Source: Leclercia adecarboxylata
GTDB taxonomy: Bacteria; Pseudomonadota; Gammaproteobacteria; Enterobacterales; Enterobacteriaceae
Assembly: GCF_023639785.1 (NCBI RefSeq)
Contig: NZ_CP098325.1
Location: forward strand, 3,348,001-3,412,000
Direction: 5' to 3'
Length of the DNA: 64,000 nucleotides
Below are positions 1 to 9,163 of this stretch, one piece after another. The notes below the pieces were generated by a model. The model saw only the letters and a program-made list of their open reading frames with translations, was not told where the DNA came from and searched no databases. The position numbers and the translations under genes were made by a program. How positions within the stretch are numbered: the first letter of the stretch is position 1; each line of letters begins with the position of its first letter.

Positions 1-115
1 AATGAATCACATTGCGAGAGTACTCGCAGTCATGAGTTAATCTTGTCACGTTTTCCAGTAAAACGGTGTTATAAAATGACCCACTAATTAACCACACTCT
101 TACTCAGGAAATTGC
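1..115 (+). promoter_or_regulatory. upstream region of yfeC, promoter not resolved
   Basis: AT-rich leader with TTGTCA at 43-48 and TTATAAA near 69-75, but the spacing is too long for a standard sigma-70 promoter. A dyad, GCGAG-agta-CTCGC, lies at 14-27 with the 8-bp palindrome GAGTACTC at its core. It could be an operator for the DNA-binding products of yfeC/yfeD; this is inference only. Confidence 0.25.
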
Positions 116-475
116 ATGATCAAGGAACGAATGACGCCGGAAGAGTTGGCCCGACTCACTGGCTATAGCCGACAGACCATCAATAAATGGGTGCGGAAAG
201 AGGGTTGGTCCACATCGCCAAAACCTGGCGTCCAGGGTGGCAAAGCGCGCCTGGTGCATGTGAATGAGAAAGTTCGGGAGTTTATTCGCAATGCGCGCAA
301 AGCCCCGGATGGGGTGCCTTCACCTGATGTTTACCCCGATAACTCACTACAGGCCCTGCTGATTACGCTGGCCAACGAAATGACACCCACGGAACAGAAA
401 CAACTGACCTCTTTATTACTCCGGGAAGGGATTACCGGATTGTTGCAACGCTTAGGGATCCGCGATCAAAAATAA
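116..475 (+). CDS. yfeC: YfeC, small DUF1323-type DNA-binding regulator
   Basis: A 119-residue predicted transcription factor of unknown target, matching E. coli YfeC along its length. Residues about 6-35 form a helix-turn-helix, with TGYSRQTINKWVRKEGW as the recognition segment, followed by a glycine-rich wing (GVQGGKARLVHV). The C-terminal third (MTPTEQKQLTSLLLREG) is probably a dimerisation helix pair. The gene is followed after a single base by the paralogue yfeD, so the two are almost certainly co-transcribed. The first Met is only five residues ahead of an internal Met (MTPEEL) that may be the true start. The specific function is unknown; assignment rests on sequence recognition and on the gltX neighbourhood. 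Confidence 0.9.
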   Translation: MIKERMTPEELARLTGYSRQTINKWVRKEGWSTSPKPGVQGGKARLVHVNEKVREFIRNARKAPDGVPSPDVYPDNSLQALLITLANEMTPTEQKQLTSLLLREGITGLLQRLGIRDQK

Positions 476-476
476 T

Positions 477-872
477 ATGAAAAGATTACGTAGCAAAATG
501 ACCACCGAAGAGCTGTCAGATACGCTGGGGGTCGCCAGGCAAACTGTTAACCGCTGGGTGCGCAAGAATAACTGGAAAACGGAAGGCATTAATGGCGTTA
601 AAGGTGGGCGAGCGCGCCTTATTCATATTGATGCGCAGGTGCGCGATCACATCATGAATATTCCCGCCATTCGTAAACGCCAGGCGAGCTACCAGCTGGC
701 AGAAACCGCGGCCAGCTATGGTGATGTCAAGCCCGTTGCCGTGCTGCCAGGGATTATCAACGCGCTGGAGAATATGACCTTAGCGGAACAGCAACGGCTT
801 GAAACGCTGCTTACGCGGGAGGGGGTACAGGGTTTTCTGGTGCGGCTGAACATTCATCAGCCAGAGGGATAA
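477..872 (+). CDS. yfeD: YfeD, paralogue of YfeC, DNA-binding regulator
   Basis: A 131-residue DUF1323 protein with the same architecture as YfeC: an N-terminal helix-turn-helix (LGVARQTVNRWVRKNNW), a GVKGGRARLIHI wing, a variable linker and a C-terminal MTLAEQQRLETLLTREG segment. It starts one base after the yfeC stop, indicating translational coupling and a tandem gene duplication. A strong bidirectional hairpin terminator separates it from the convergent gltX. The linker (about residues 60-95) is longer than in YfeC. The target genes are not known. The pair could form homo- or heterodimers. Confidence 0.9.
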   Translation: MKRLRSKMTTEELSDTLGVARQTVNRWVRKNNWKTEGINGVKGGRARLIHIDAQVRDHIMNIPAIRKRQASYQLAETAASYGDVKPVAVLPGIINALENMTLAEQQRLETLLTREGVQGFLVRLNIHQPEG

Positions 873-873
873 A

Positions 874-899
874 AAAACGGCAGGGAAACCTGCCGTTTT
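874..899. terminator. bidirectional terminator between yfeD and gltX
   Basis: Perfect 11-bp stem (AAAACGGCAGG / CCTGCCGTTTT) with loop GAAA. The A and T tracts on either side let it work for both convergent transcripts. Confidence 0.88.
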
Positions 900-914
900 G
901 ATTTTACTTTCTGA

Positions 915-2330
915 TCACTGCTGGCTTTCGCGCTCAGCAATAAAATCGAGCGCTCTGTTAATACGCGCTACGCTGCGGGTTTTGCCAATCGCGTGGACGG
1001 TAACGTCCAGCGCCGGGGACTGACCGGCACCGGTAACGGCTACACGCAGCGGCATGCCGACTTTACCCATCCCGACTTCCAGCTCGTCTGCGGTCGCCTG
1101 AATGGCGTTATGCACGTTCTCAGCGCTCCAGTCGGTAATAGCAGCCAGCTTATCGCGAACCACTTCCAGCGGCTGACGCGCAACCGGACGCAGGTGCTTC
1201 TTCGCCGCGTCGGCGTCAAACTCGTCGTATTCTTCATAGAAGTAACGGCAGTTTTCAGCGATCTCTTTCAGCGTCTTGCAACGTTCGCCCAACAGTTTGA
1301 TCAGATCGGCCAGCTGTGGACCGTTGCGGGTATCGATGTTCGCCTGCTCAATATGCCACTGCAGCTGGGTCGCAACGTACTCTGGCGGCAGAGCGTTAAT
1401 ATAGTGATGGTTCAGCCACAGCAGTTTATCGGTGTTGAACGCACTGGCAGACTTACCTACCGCACTCAGGGTGAAGAGCTGGATCATCTCTTCGCGGCTG
1501 AAGATCTCCTGATCGCCGTGGGACCATCCCAGACGCACCAGATAGTTCAGCAGCGCTTCCGGCAGGTAGCCATCATCGCGATACTGCATGACGCTGACGG
1601 CGCCGTGGCGTTTGGACAGTTTTTTACCGTCGTCACCGTTAATCATCGAGACGTGCGCGTAAACCGGTACCGGAGCATTCAGCGCTTTAAGGATGTTGAT
1701 CTGGCGTGGGGTGTTGTTGATATGGTCTTCGCCACGCACCACGTGGGTGATCGCCATATCCCAGTCATCAACCACAACACAGAAGTTATAGGTTGGTGAA
1801 CCGTCGGTACGGCGGATAATGAGATCGTCCAGCTCCTGGTTGCTGAATTCGATTGGGCCACGGATCTGATCGTCAAAAATGACCGAGCCTTCCTGCGGGT
1901 TAGCGAAACGCACAACGCAGGGTTCATCTTCCGCGTGGTGTGAATGATCGTGGCGGCAGCGACCGTCGTAACGAGGCTTTTCGTTATTCGCCATCTGCTC
2001 TTCACGCAGCGCTTCCAGACGCTCTTTCGAGCAGTAGCACTTATAGGCAGTACCCGCTTCCAGCATGTCATCAATGACAGCGTTGTAGCGATCAAAACGT
2101 TTGGTCTGGAAATAAGGGCCTTCGTCCCACTCCAGATTAAGCCAGTTCATACCATCCATAATGGCTTCGATTGCTTCCGGCGTGGAGCGTTCGAGATCGG
2201 TATCTTCGATACGCAGCACAAACTCACCGCCCTGGTTGCGAGCAAACAGCCAGGAATAGAGAGCAGTACGCGCACCGCCGACGTGCAGGTAACCTGTCGG
2301 GCTTGGCGCGAAGCGAGTTTTGATTTTCAT
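915..2330 (-). CDS. gltX: glutamyl-tRNA synthetase
   Basis: Charges tRNA-Glu with glutamate in the cytoplasm (class Ic aminoacyl-tRNA synthetase). At 471 residues it has the E. coli length. The HIGH-type signature is in [12 protein letters not shown] (residues 9-20), the KMSKS-type loop is KLSKR at 237-241, and the zinc site is C98, C100, C125 and H127. The C-terminal part is the helical anticodon-binding domain. It is transcribed divergently from the valine/lysine tRNA operon, as in E. coli, with its own promoter about 65-92 bases upstream, and ends at the terminator shared with yfeD. No unusual residues are seen. Confidence 0.98.
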   Translation of the reverse strand: MKIKTRFAPSPTGYLHVGGARTALYSWLFARNQGGEFVLRIEDTDLERSTPEAIEAIMDGMNWLNLEWDEGPYFQTKRFDRYNAVIDDMLEAGTAYKCYCSKERLEALREEQMANNEKPRYDGRCRHDHSHHAEDEPCVVRFANPQEGSVIFDDQIRGPIEFSNQELDDLIIRRTDGSPTYNFCVVVDDWDMAITHVVRGEDHINNTPRQINILKALNAPVPVYAHVSMINGDDGKKLSKRHGAVSVMQYRDDGYLPEALLNYLVRLGWSHGDQEIFSREEMIQLFTLSAVGKSASAFNTDKLLWLNHHYINALPPEYVATQLQWHIEQANIDTRNGPQLADLIKLLGERCKTLKEIAENCRYFYEEYDEFDADAAKKHLRPVARQPLEVVRDKLAAITDWSAENVHNAIQATADELEVGMGKVGMPLRVAVTGAGQSPALDVTVHAIGKTRSVARINRALDFIAERESQQ

Positions 2331-2394
2331 GAAGTGGCCTTACAGTGATAAAGATGCCGACAACCGGCATATCCTGGAAACTAAAGTGGGCAAT

Positions 2395-2422
2395 ATTCTA
2401 TCACTCCAGCCTGATTCCTCAA
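2395..2422 (-). promoter_or_regulatory. candidate gltX promoter
   Basis: On the minus strand, TTGAGG (2422-2417) and TAGAAT (2400-2395) are separated by 16 bp, placing a start about 60 bases ahead of gltX. Other promoters in the 2331-2587 interval are possible; I see no other clear site there. Confidence 0.5.
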
Positions 2423-2542
2423 TCTTGTTGCTGTCAGATCGTTCTTTGTAGCCGTTTTTGTTTAGAAATCATGCATCACAGGTGGTTTTGCGATCGTTTT
2501 GTTTAATTTTACGACGAACGAACAAAATCTTTAGAAAAGGCG

Positions 2543-2570
2543 TTGACTCATTTTCAACTCTCCCTATAAT
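2543..2570 (+). promoter_or_regulatory. stable-RNA promoter of the Val/Lys tRNA operon
   Basis: TTGACT (2543-2548), a 16-bp spacer and a perfect TATAAT (2565-2570), followed by a GC-rich discriminator (GCGACTCC) typical of promoters under stringent control. The AT-rich sequence upstream (about 2495-2540) fits an UP element. Confidence 0.85.
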
Positions 2571-2587
2571 GCGACTCCACACAGCGG

Positions 2588-2663
2588 GGGTGATTAGCTC
2601 AGCTGGGAGAGCACCTCCCTTACAAGGAGGGGGTCGGCGGTTCGAACCCGTCATCACCCACCA
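2588..2663 (+). tRNA. tRNA-Val (anticodon TAC), copy 1
   Basis: A 76-base cloverleaf with encoded CCA, 7-bp acceptor stem GGGTGAT/ATCACCC and anticodon TAC in the loop CTTACAA. It differs from the next two copies at one T-loop base (TTCGAAC instead of TTCGATC, conventional position 59). First gene of the operon, equivalent to E. coli valU. Confidence 0.97.
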
Positions 2664-2707
2664 ACTACTTTATGTAGTCTCCGCCGTGTAGCAAGAAATT
2701 GAGAAGT

Positions 2708-2783
2708 GGGTGATTAGCTCAGCTGGGAGAGCACCTCCCTTACAAGGAGGGGGTCGGCGGTTCGATCCCGTCATCACCCACCA
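2708..2783 (+). tRNA. tRNA-Val (anticodon TAC), copy 2
   Basis: A 76-base tRNA with encoded CCA, identical to copy 3, separated from copy 1 by a 44-base spacer. Equivalent to E. coli valX. Confidence 0.97.
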
Positions 2784-2834
2784 CTTTCTCGCCAGCTGGA
2801 TTTCTTGCAGTAGTAGTAAATGAAGTACCGAAGT

Positions 2835-2910
2835 GGGTGATTAGCTCAGCTGGGAGAGCACCTCCCTTACAAGGAGGGGGTCGGCGGTTCGATCCCGTCA
2901 TCACCCACCA
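2835..2910 (+). tRNA. tRNA-Val (anticodon TAC), copy 3
   Basis: A 76-base tRNA identical to copy 2, 51 bases downstream of it. Only four bases (CTTC) separate its CCA from the following tRNA-Lys. Equivalent to E. coli valY. Confidence 0.97.
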
Positions 2911-2914
2911 CTTC

Positions 2915-2990
2915 GGGTCGTTAGCTCAGTTGGTAGAGCAGTTGACTTTTAATCAATTGGTCGCAGGTTCGAATCCTGCACGACCCACCA
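2915..2990 (+). tRNA. lysV: tRNA-Lys (anticodon TTT)
   Basis: A 76-base cloverleaf, acceptor stem GGGTCGT/ACGACCC, anticodon TTT in the loop CTTTTAA, T-arm GCAGG-TTCGAAT-CCTGC and encoded CCA. It is the last intact gene of the operon and is followed at once by a Rho-independent terminator. Its 3' end together with that terminator is repeated about 155 bases downstream (3128-3188). Confidence 0.97.
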
Positions 2991-2994
2991 ATGT

Positions 2995-3021
2995 AAAAAG
3001 GCGCCCTAAAGGCGCCTTTTT
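2995..3021 (+). terminator. first terminator of the tRNA operon
   Basis: An 11-bp stem AAAAAGGCGCC / GGCGCCTTTTT with loop CTAAA, starting four bases after the tRNA-Lys CCA. Confidence 0.9.
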
Positions 3022-3039
3022 GCTATCTGCGATCCAGAC

Positions 3040-3145
3040 GATTCGAACCTGCAGCAGGTTCGGGCCGAACGCAGTGAGGCAACGGAGCCGCTGGCGGCGA
3101 CGGCCCGAAGGGCGAGCGAAGCGAGTCATCCTGCACGACCCACCA
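3040..3145 (+). repeat. interrupted, partly inverted tRNA-Lys 3' remnant
   Basis: Three pieces of lysV are visible. Positions 3040-3052 are an exact inverted copy of its T-arm (GATTCGAACCTGC). Positions 3054-3062 are a direct copy of the 5' half of the T-arm (GCAGGTTCG). Positions 3128-3145 are a direct copy of the last 18 bases (ATCCTGCACGACCCACCA). A 65-base GC-rich insert (3063-3127) splits the T-loop between the two direct pieces. The two T-arm pieces form a 9-bp hairpin with a one-base loop, and TTCGGGCCG (3059-3067) pairs with CGGCCCGAA (3101-3109). This could be a mobile palindromic element in a decayed second tRNA-Lys gene, or the scar of an integrated element. It is not a functional tRNA, since the D and anticodon arms are missing. 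Confidence 0.75.
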
Positions 3146-3149
3146 ATGT

Positions 3150-3176
3150 AAAAAAGCGCCCTAAAGGCGCTTTTTT
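3150..3176 (+). terminator. second, duplicated terminator of the tRNA operon
   Basis: Stem AAAAAAGCGCC / GGCGCTTTTTT with loop CTAAA. It is a copy of 2995-3021 within a 61-base direct repeat (2973-3033 and 3128-3188). The only two differences are a G-to-A and a C-to-T that pair with each other, so the stem is preserved. Confidence 0.88.
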
Positions 3177-3212
3177 GCTATCTGCGATTCCTGGCCGTTC
3201 AGTTAGCTTTTC

Positions 3213-3239
3213 TCAAGTCTTTCAATTTTCTGCCGATAC
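3213..3239 (+). promoter_or_regulatory. sigma-28 (FliA) type promoter of the FlxA-like gene
   Basis: TCAAGTCT (3213-3220), an exact 11-base spacer and GCCGATAC (3232-3239), against the flagellar class-3 consensus TAAAGTTT-N11-GCCGATAA. Two mismatches are in the -35 and one in the -10. The predicted start leaves a leader of about 20 bases before the ATG at 3266. Confidence 0.6.
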
Positions 3240-3265
3240 CTCTTCTTTAGGCAGAGGAAATCAGC

Positions 3266-3607
3266 ATGACAACCATTCAGGCATCCACACCCTCGATACA
3301 AACCAAAAGTAGCGGCAGCAGTGGCTCCACCGGTAGCGACATTGCGTCGCAAATTAGCCGCCTCACCTCACAAATTAATAAACTCACCAATCAGTTGAAA
3401 GATGTTGCCAACGGCAGCGGCTCGGCGGAAGAGAAAAAAAAGCAGCAGGAGCTGCTGCAGAACCAAATCAAAATGTTGCAGGCACAGCTTCAGCAGCTGC
3501 AGCGCCGCCAGGCGGAAGAAGCCCAGCAGAAGCAGGACAAACAGCAGGGTAAAGTGGAAGGCGTTAACTCCCCTTCCCCTGAGCATCAGATTGATATCTA
3601 CGTTTAA
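3266..3607 (+). CDS. FlxA-like coiled-coil protein
   Basis: A 113-residue hydrophilic protein. The N-terminus is Ser/Thr-rich (1-27), followed by one long coiled coil (about 28-92) with heptad leucines, a central [18 protein letters not shown] run and many Gln/Lys residues, and a short tail ending HQIDIYV. This composition and the terminal motif resemble the E. coli FlxA family, made late in flagellar gene expression. The sigma-28-type promoter just upstream supports this. An AGAGGAAA ribosome site precedes the ATG. It lies just beyond the duplicated tRNA-Lys end, where E. coli K-12 carries the xap genes. Its stop codon overlaps the convergent yfeR stop by four bases. FlxA's molecular role is unknown; the family call is from pattern recognition only. 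Confidence 0.75.
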   Translation: MTTIQASTPSIQTKSSGSSGSTGSDIASQISRLTSQINKLTNQLKDVANGSGSAEEKKKQQELLQNQIKMLQAQLQQLQRRQAEEAQQKQDKQQGKVEGVNSPSPEHQIDIYV

Positions 3608-4539
3608 TTTTCTTCCGGGCTAAAAAGCGGATCGCGTATGCGGGCCTGCGTCAACTGCTGCGCCTGCATACGTACCACTTCCCATAGCGCCTGAGCCGCA
3701 CCCGAAAGCGAACGATTTTTACGGCGAACCAGCATCAGCTTACGCTCAATGATCGGGGTGAAACGTTTTACCGTCAGACGGCTCCCCTGCGGCAACGGGA
3801 GCGCCAGCGCTGGCAGCACGCTGATCCCAATCCCGGCTTCGACCATTGGAAAGAGCGTAGCGGGATGACCTATCTCCTGCACAATTGTCGCTTTTACCTG
3901 CTGCTCTGCCAGAGCCGCATCAATGAGTGGCCGGCTGCCAGAAGCGTAGTCCTGCAACACCAGTCTGGCCCCCTGAAGCGATTGCCAGGTGACCTTTTCT
4001 TCGGCGGCAAGGGGATCATCGTCACGACACAGCAACAGGAAGGGCTCGGAGAGCACCTCTTCACACTCCAGATCGCTCACTGGCCCCGGATCGATCACAA
4101 TGCCGAAATCCACTTCACCCAGGCGAATACTCTCCAGAACCCACTGCTGCGGTCGGTCATGGAGCACAAAATCAATATCCGGATACTGGTGATTACTTTG
4201 CGCGATACAGTGCGGTATTAAATGCGCCGAAATGGTCTGGCTGGCGGCTACCCTTACTGTTCCGGAGAGCTGCTGCCCTACCCTGCCTGCATCCCGTAGC
4301 GTGCTGTTAAGTTCATCCAGTAGTCTTTCAAGACGCGCGGCCAGCTGCTGGCCGGCTTCCGTCAACACCACCTCACGGGTGGTGCGGTCGATGAGCCGCA
4401 CGCCGGTCTGTAGCTCCAGCTCTTTCACGCTATGGCTTACCGCCGACTGGCTCAGGCCAATTATCCCCCCCGCGCGGCTGAAACTTTTGGCCTGTGCGAC
4501 GGTGACAAATATACGAAGTTGCCGAAGAGAGTAATTCAT
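3604..4539 (-). CDS. yfeR: YfeR, LysR-type transcriptional regulator
   Basis: A 311-residue LysR-family regulator. The N-terminal winged helix-turn-helix occupies about residues 1-60 ([20 protein letters not shown], then [14 protein letters not shown]), followed by a linker helix and a two-lobed periplasmic-binding-like effector domain (about 90-300). It is divergent from yfeH, the usual arrangement for a LysR regulator and its target. The intergenic region has a clear dyad with LysR-type T-N11-A spacing, 15-35 bases ahead of the yfeR start. In Salmonella the homologue is reported to control yfeH and to respond to osmolarity; that is literature knowledge, not visible here. Confidence 0.93.
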   Translation of the reverse strand: MNYSLRQLRIFVTVAQAKSFSRAGGIIGLSQSAVSHSVKELELQTGVRLIDRTTREVVLTEAGQQLAARLERLLDELNSTLRDAGRVGQQLSGTVRVAASQTISAHLIPHCIAQSNHQYPDIDFVLHDRPQQWVLESIRLGEVDFGIVIDPGPVSDLECEEVLSEPFLLLCRDDDPLAAEEKVTWQSLQGARLVLQDYASGSRPLIDAALAEQQVKATIVQEIGHPATLFPMVEAGIGISVLPALALPLPQGSRLTVKRFTPIIERKLMLVRRKNRSLSGAAQALWEVVRMQAQQLTQARIRDPLFSPEEN

Positions 4540-4553
4540 CTGTTTTACTCATG

Positions 4554-4574
4554 AATTGATGCAATAAATCAATT
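4554..4574. promoter_or_regulatory. candidate YfeR operator
   Basis: Perfect inverted repeat AATTGAT-GCAATAA-ATCAATT in the yfeR/yfeH intergenic region, containing a T-N11-A motif (T4556, A4568). Suited to autoregulation of yfeR and control of yfeH. Confidence 0.6.
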
Positions 4575-4628
4575 TTATTTCTCAAAAGGATAAAAGCACA
4601 ATAGCGCTATCTGCTTTCAGGAGTGTTT

Positions 4629-5627
4629 ATGAAACTTTTGCGCATTCTCGATCCGTTCACCCTCATTCTTATCGTCGTGGTTCTGCTCGCCTCCTTCTTC
4701 CCTGCTCGCGGCGGCTTTGTGCCCTTCTTTGAAGGTTTAACCACCGCCGCCATTGCGCTGCTGTTCTTTATGCATGGGGCAAAACTCTCCCGTGAGGCGA
4801 TTATCGCTGGCGGCAGCCACTGGCGGCTGCACCTGTGGGTGATGTGCAGTACCTTCGTTGTCTTTCCCGTTTTAGGTGTGCTATTTGCCTGGTGGGCGCC
4901 AGTCAACGTCGACCCGTCGATTTATACCGGTTTCCTGTACCTCTGTATTTTGCCAGCCACGGTGCAGTCGGCCATCGCCTTTACCTCCATGGCGGGCGGG
5001 AACGTGGCAGCAGCCGTCTGTTCGGCATCGGCCTCCAGCCTGCTGGGCATTTTCCTCTCGCCGCTGCTGGTCGGGCTGGTGATGGATATGCACGGGGCGG
5101 AAGGCAGCCTGGAACAGGTGGGCAAAATTATGCTGCAACTGCTACTGCCGTTTGTGCTCGGGCACCTTTCCCGTCCCTGGACAGGGGCATTTGTGGCGAA
5201 ACATAAGAAGTGGATCGCAAAAACCGATCAGTCATCAATTCTGCTGGTGGTCTATTCTGCGTTCAGCGAAGCCGTAGTGAATGGTATCTGGCATAAGGTT
5301 GGGGTGGGGTCACTGCTGTTTATCGTGGTAGTCAGCCTGGTACTGCTGGCGATTATCATTGCTATCAACGTCTTTGCTGCCCGCCGCTTCGGGTTTAACA
5401 AAGCTGACGAAATCACCATTGTCTTCTGCGGGTCGAAAAAGAGCCTGGCTAACGGCATCCCAATGGCCAACATTCTGTTTCCAACCTCGATAGTGGGGAT
5501 GATGGTGCTGCCGCTGATGATCTTCCACCAGCTGCAGCTGATGGTTTGCGCGGTGCTGGCGCGTCGCTACCGGCGCCAGACCGATGAACTGCAGGCCCAG
5601 GAGCAGGCCCGCACTGCAAAAGTTTAA
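4629..5627 (+). CDS. yfeH: YfeH, bile-acid:sodium symporter family protein
   Basis: A 332-residue inner-membrane protein of the BASS/SBF-like transporter family with about nine or ten hydrophobic helices. Family-typical pieces are ITIVFCGSKKSLANGIPMAN near the C-terminus and the Gly/Ala-rich SMAGGNVAAAVCSASASSLL segment in the middle. The substrate is unknown. I chose the ATG at 4629 because AGGAG sits six bases upstream and the length then equals E. coli YfeH; a GTG two codons earlier is unlikely. Its stop overlaps the convergent ypeB stop by four bases. Probably controlled by the divergent YfeR. Confidence 0.92.
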   Translation: MKLLRILDPFTLILIVVVLLASFFPARGGFVPFFEGLTTAAIALLFFMHGAKLSREAIIAGGSHWRLHLWVMCSTFVVFPVLGVLFAWWAPVNVDPSIYTGFLYLCILPATVQSAIAFTSMAGGNVAAAVCSASASSLLGIFLSPLLVGLVMDMHGAEGSLEQVGKIMLQLLLPFVLGHLSRPWTGAFVAKHKKWIAKTDQSSILLVVYSAFSEAVVNGIWHKVGVGSLLFIVVVSLVLLAIIIAINVFAARRFGFNKADEITIVFCGSKKSLANGIPMANILFPTSIVGMMVLPLMIFHQLQLMVCAVLARRYRRQTDELQAQEQARTAKV

Positions 5628-5839
5628 GGACGTCTCAGGGGCTGAACCAGCTGGGTCAGCCCTTCGGTTTTAATCAGTAACGTTAACGCCATCAGCTCAC
5701 CCAGATGCCCGGCAGGAAATTCATCCTTACGGGCAAACCACAGCAAATACTCCTCCGGCAGGTCAATCAGCCGACGGCCTTTGTACTTGCCGAACGGCAT
5801 TTCGGTGTTGGCGATCTCGATAAGCTGCGCTTTATCCAC
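5624..5839 (-). CDS. ypeB: YpeB, DUF3820 family small protein
   Basis: A 71-residue cytoplasmic protein of the DUF3820 family, function unknown. The conserved core MPFGKYKGRRLIDLPEEYLLWF (residues about 14-35) is clear. It begins with GTG one base after the ligA stop, so it is the distal gene of a ligA-ypeB transcript, as in E. coli. The link to DNA ligase is positional only. Confidence 0.9.
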   Translation of the reverse strand: MDKAQLIEIANTEMPFGKYKGRRLIDLPEEYLLWFARKDEFPAGHLGELMALTLLIKTEGLTQLVQPLRRP

Positions 5840-5840
5840 G

Positions 5841-7865
<2,025 letters not shown>

Positions 7866-7873
7866 TTAATGAG

Positions 7874-7897
7874 AAAAACCCCCGACATGCGGGGGTT
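7874..7897 (-). terminator. zipA terminator
   Basis: On the minus strand an 8-bp stem AACCCCCG / CGGGGGTT with loop CATGT runs into TTT. It lies between the zipA stop and the ligA start. Confidence 0.75.
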
Positions 7898-7925
7898 GAG
7901 GAGGTGTGAAACAAAACGCGGAAAT

Positions 7926-8933
7926 TTACGCGTTAGCTTCTTTAACTTCGCGGATGCGGTCCTGATATTCGCGCAGTTTCTGCGGCGTCATCATTCGACG
8001 CTGATCGTCGAGCACCATACCGCCGACTTCATCGGCGATGTGCTGAGCGGACTGCAGCATCAGCTTAAAGTTTTGCAGTTCATCGCCATAGGATGGCACC
8101 TGCATAAAGATCGTAATACCCGGCGTGGTGAAATCACCGGTCATCTCCGGATCAAAAGTACCCGGGTTGACCATGTTCGCCAGGCTGAACAGCGAAGGAC
8201 CGCTGCCATCTGGGCTGAGGTGGCGATGGAAAATATTCATATCGCCAAATTTAAAGCCCGCCTGATGGATGCTGCTGAGCAGTACTTCACCGTTAATGGT
8301 CGTGCCCTGATGGGCCGCCACGCTCATCACAATCACCGTCTCTTTGCGCTGCGGTTTTTCAACCACTGGCGCGGCTTCGACAACCGGCTCCGGCTCTGCA
8401 ACAGGGGCTGGCGCAGGGGCTGGTTGCGGCGCAGGGGCTGGTTGCGGCGCAGGCGCTACAGGCTGCGGTGCCTGCTGCACAACGGGTTGTGGCTGCGGCT
8501 GAGGTTCAGGCTGAGCGGCATACTGCGGTTGTTGCACCGGCTGCTGACGCACAGGTTCATGCTGCGGCGGTTGCTGCTGCGGCTGGTGTACCGGTTCGGC
8601 AGCAGGCTGCGGCGCAGCCGGACGTGGCTGAGCAGATGCATAAGGTGGCTGGTACTGATGCTGCGGAGGCTGACGAGGCGCTTCATGCTCCCCATGGCCT
8701 GCGCCGGGCGCACTGTTAGCCCGATGAACGCGTACTTCACCCACACCCTCGTCTTCCGTATCTTCGATATCGTCATCGCTATCGTCGTCACGGTGAGACT
8801 TCATGCGCTTCAGTGGGCGATCGCGAAACATAGAAGAGCGCTCTTTACGGCTGGTCCAGAAACCATGTACCAGTAAAGCGATTATGGCGATCGCGCCAAC
8901 AATGATTAATATCAGACGCAAATCCTGCATCAT
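7926..8933 (-). CDS. zipA: ZipA, cell division FtsZ-anchoring protein
   Basis: Membrane anchor that tethers FtsZ protofilaments at the division site. A short N-terminus leads into one transmembrane helix ([20 protein letters not shown], about residues 5-24). A charged segment ([18 protein letters not shown], then an acidic stretch) follows, then a long Pro/Gln-rich linker, and finally the globular FtsZ-binding domain (from about residue 190; [33 protein letters not shown]-like segments). I start it at the ATG of MMQDLRL (335 residues; E. coli 328), since upstream residues do not belong to the family. The linker contains an 18-bp tandem repeat. Divergent from cysZ. Confidence 0.96.
   Translation of the reverse strand: MMQDLRLILIIVGAIAIIALLVHGFWTSRKERSSMFRDRPLKRMKSHRDDDSDDDIEDTEDEGVGEVRVHRANSAPGAGHGEHEAPRQPPQHQYQPPYASAQPRPAAPQPAAEPVHQPQQQPPQHEPVRQQPVQQPQYAAQPEPQPQPQPVVQQAPQPVAPAPQPAPAPQPAPAPAPVAEPEPVVEAAPVVEKPQRKETVIVMSVAAHQGTTINGEVLLSSIHQAGFKFGDMNIFHRHLSPDGSGPSLFSLANMVNPGTFDPEMTGDFTTPGITIFMQVPSYGDELQNFKLMLQSAQHIADEVGGMVLDDQRRMMTPQKLREYQDRIREVKEANA
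8413..8454 (-). repeat. 18-bp tandem repeat in the ZipA linker
   Basis: Just over two copies of an 18-base unit (plus strand GCAGGGGCTGGTTGCGGC) encoding the hexapeptide PQPAPA within the disordered Pro/Gln/Ala linker. This is a likely slippage site producing linker-length variation. Confidence 0.8.
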
Positions 8934-9163
8934 TATATTCTCTGTTGTTCTAACACCTTGCCACCACGGCAAACATTTACTCACTAAGAGTATTTGCCGA
9001 TTACGTCAAGTGCAAGTGCGTGCAGAGCATTCGCAGCATAAAGATGAACTAAATCGTGCTTTTTGCTGTTTTTTCGAACATTTCCGAACTGGTCAACGTG
9101 CCGCAACTGGCTAATATAGGCAGGCAATTTCACTGGTTGCGATAAAAGGAGCTCAACCTGGTT

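Noticed and set aside
2588..2910. Direct repeats at regular spacing, resembling a CRISPR array
   Set aside because: The 76-base repeats are complete tRNA genes with CCA ends; there are no cas genes.
3040..3145. Functional second tRNA-Lys gene with an intron
   Set aside because: The acceptor 5' strand, D-arm and anticodon arm are missing, and bacterial T-loop introns of this kind are not known.
2837..3151. 104-codon open frame across tRNA-Val, tRNA-Lys and the repeat
   Set aside because: It runs through tRNA genes and a terminator; its translation is tRNA sequence.
8934..8984. Longer zipA reading with a 17-residue extension
   Set aside because: The family N-terminus starts at MMQDLRL; the extension has no similarity and would place a Trp/Cys-rich segment before the membrane anchor.
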